5,973 nucleotides of DNA, from positions 1-5,973 of the forward strand of contig USHS01000091.1 in NCBI GenBank assembly GCA_900554585.1, in the 5' to 3' direction. Position 1 is the stretch's first letter; every line of letters begins with the position of its first letter. Position numbers and translations under genes: made by a program. A model generated the notes under the pieces. The model had not been told where the DNA came from and did not search any database. It saw only the letters and a program-made list of their open reading frames with translations. Origin of the DNA: an uncultured Collinsella sp. Its GTDB lineage: Bacteria > Actinomycetota > Coriobacteriia > Coriobacteriales > Coriobacteriaceae. Positions 5,038 through 5,973 of this stretch are shown in pieces.

Positions 5038-5197
5038 GCCACGAAAAAGGCCTATCTACTACGTTTAAGCCGCAGGGGTCAACCATAGTCGGCTTTTTCG
5101 AAAATCGACAAGCTGTCTACCTGCGGTTTTGTTTTCACGGTTTTCGGTATGGCCGAGGCTATCCGCGTTAACGTAGTAGATGGGCCACTTTTGTGGC
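5038..5197. mobile_element. 160-nt element with 28-nt imperfect terminal inverted repeats (MITE-like or structured RNA)
   Basis: Bases 5038-5065 and the reverse complement of 5170-5197 agree at 24 of 28 positions; two of the four differences are G-T pairs. The innermost 12 bases (ATCTACTACGTT) and the outermost 5 (GCCAC) are identical. The 104-nt interior holds CCGCAGG (5070-5076) with CCTGCGG (5120-5126), AAGCCG (5067-5072) with CGGCTT (5090-5095) followed by T residues, the palindrome TTTTCGAAAA (5095-5104), and TCGG (5144-5147) with CCGA (5153-5156). There is no transposase and no clear target-site duplication. A non-autonomous transposable repeat or a folded non-coding RNA are the two main readings. 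The structure is plain; the identity is inference. Confidence 0.55.
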
Positions 5198-5227
5198 AAG
5201 GGGGCCGATTTGCGGGCCAGGGTAGCT

Positions 5228-5268
5228 AAAAGAGCCCCGTCCCAAAAAGACTGATTGGGAGCTGGGGC
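5228..5268 (-). terminator. Terminator-like hairpin with its T tract on the minus strand
   Basis: GCCCC (5234-5238) pairs with GGGGC (5264-5268), and T5240 plus CCCAA (5241-5245) pair with TTGGGA (5255-5260), with a small internal loop. Read on the minus strand it is followed by TCTTTTAG; on the plus strand no T run follows. No minus-strand gene ends here, so it is either a decayed bidirectional terminator or a remnant. It lies 63 bases before the GntR gene. Confidence 0.5.
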
Positions 5269-5331
5269 GTGTCGATGCGATAGTATTACGTGGTGAAATT
5301 CGACAAACCGTGGGCTTCATCCGAGGGCTTT

Positions 5332-5973
5332 ATGGAACAACACCAGCATTATCAGAGCTTGCAAGATCAGGCATACAACGCACTGCGCTCCAAGATTATC
5401 TATGCCGAGCTCAAGCCCGGTACGCGCCTTTCAGCGATTGGTCTGGAAAAGGAGACGGGAATCGGGCGCACGCCCATTCGCGAGTCCTTTGTGCGCCTGC
5501 GTGAGCAGGAGCTGGTGGAAACGCGTCCAAAAAGCGGCACCTACGTCTCTAAGATCAGCATGGAGCGCGCCGAGAACGCTTGTTTCTTGCGCGAGAAACT
5601 CGAAAGAAGCGTGCTTATTAAATGCTGTTCGGCCGTCACGCCCGAGCAAAAACATCGGCTCGAGCAGATTCTTGCCGAGTCCGAGTCGCTCGACCATAGC
5701 GAGACGCGTCGCTTTTTTGATCTGGACAACCTGTTCCATGAGACGTGTTTTGAGATTGCCGGCCGCCACATGCTGTGGGGTTGGATGAAGAGCGTCAACA
5801 CGCATTTTGAGCGATATAACTGGTTGCGTATGGTGTCGCAGGACCTAGATTGGGAGCCGATTCGTCGACAACATCGTCGGATTCTCGAGGCCATTAAGAG
5901 GGGCGATACCGACGCGGCGAGCTATCTGGCCGAGACGCACTTGCACCTGATGCCCGAGGAGCAGGGCCCGGTT
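5332..5973 (+). CDS. GntR-family transcriptional regulator, FCD subfamily (3' end outside window)
   Basis: 214 codons are visible and the frame is still open at the edge; FCD regulators are usually 210-240 aa, so only a short tail is missing. Residues about 8-72 form the GntR winged helix (ALRSKIIYAELKPGTRLS, then IGRTPIRESFVRLREQELVE and the wing RPKSGTYV). Residues about 80 onward form the helical FCD effector domain, with the metal/ligand motif D132-N-L-F-H136, H158 in NTHFERYN, and H181 in RQHRRILEAIKRGD. Such proteins are usually repressors of carboxylate, sugar-acid or amino-acid catabolism, released by their ligand. ATG 5332 follows GAGGG (5323-5327) at a short 4-nt spacing; in-frame GTG codons at 5290 and 5293 are possible but lack a ribosome binding site. 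The target genes probably lie to the right of the window. It is a different gene from the FCD remnant at 3009. Family call firm, ligand unknown. Confidence 0.9.
   Translation, partial: MEQHQHYQSLQDQAYNALRSKIIYAELKPGTRLSAIGLEKETGIGRTPIRESFVRLREQELVETRPKSGTYVSKISMERAENACFLREKLERSVLIKCCSAVTPEQKHRLEQILAESESLDHSETRRFFDLDNLFHETCFEIAGRHMLWGWMKSVNTHFERYNWLRMVSQDLDWEPIRRQHRRILEAIKRGDTDAASYLAETHLHLMPEEQGPV

Noticed and set aside
4962..5171. 69-codon plus-strand frame starting with TTG (INRPYFTATYN at its beginning)
   Set aside because: It runs through the tandem palindrome and the inverted-repeat element, has no ribosome binding site, and its sequence is explained by the 160-nt repeat. It is probably a spurious frame.

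Overview
The window looks like chromosome of a high-GC, anaerobic actinobacterium of the Coriobacteriia, with Collinsella or a close relative as the best guess. The reasons are GCC/CGC-rich codon use, a FeoB tail followed by a FeoB-associated Cys-rich membrane peptide, and a flavin/iron-sulfur ene-reductase of the kind common in gut anaerobes. This is inference from protein style; there is no rRNA or other marker in the window.

Left part (1-2873), ordinary metabolic genes, all on the plus strand. The 3' end of feoB (ferrous iron transporter, cut by the window edge) ends at 441 and is followed by a strong intrinsic terminator (471-503) and a run of ten G. A 66-aa FeoB-associated protein (621-821) follows. 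Then comes a 649-aa FMN/4Fe-4S/FAD oxidoreductase of the Old Yellow Enzyme/2,4-dienoyl-CoA reductase type (924-2873). Its likely ATG start lies 27 codons inside the longest possible frame.

Middle (2874-3537), 660 bases without an intact gene. It holds a 47-nt imperfect palindrome that looks REP-like (2891-2937), a second long hairpin (2948-2988), a broken minus-strand gene whose tail is a GntR/FCD regulator fragment (3009-3275), a bidirectional terminator (3306-3342), and a dense cluster of direct and inverted repeats (3365-3495) abutting a perfect TATAAT box. These lead into a 417-aa AlbA_2 (Schlafen-like) / GHKL-ATPase / winged-helix protein (3538-4791). By eye this gene is lower in GC than its neighbours, so it is probably an accessory, self-regulated gene.

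Right part (4792-5331), 540 bases without a convincing gene but full of structure. In order: a 15-bp terminator stem whose 3' arm can pair instead with a downstream arm, five 10-bp repeats in helical phase (4881-4930), a perfect 14-bp tandem duplication of a palindrome (4947-4974), a 160-nt element bounded by 28-nt imperfect inverted repeats with competing hairpins inside (5038-5197), and a terminator-like hairpin with its T tract on the minus strand. A GntR/FCD regulator (5332 to the window end) closes the window.

The most unusual content is non-coding: the 5038-5197 element, the repeat arrays before it, and the operator cluster in front of the AlbA_2 gene. No complete new multi-gene system is visible. 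The region from 2874 to 5331 looks like an accessory insertion spot carrying one regulator/ATPase gene between repeat-rich and decayed sequence.
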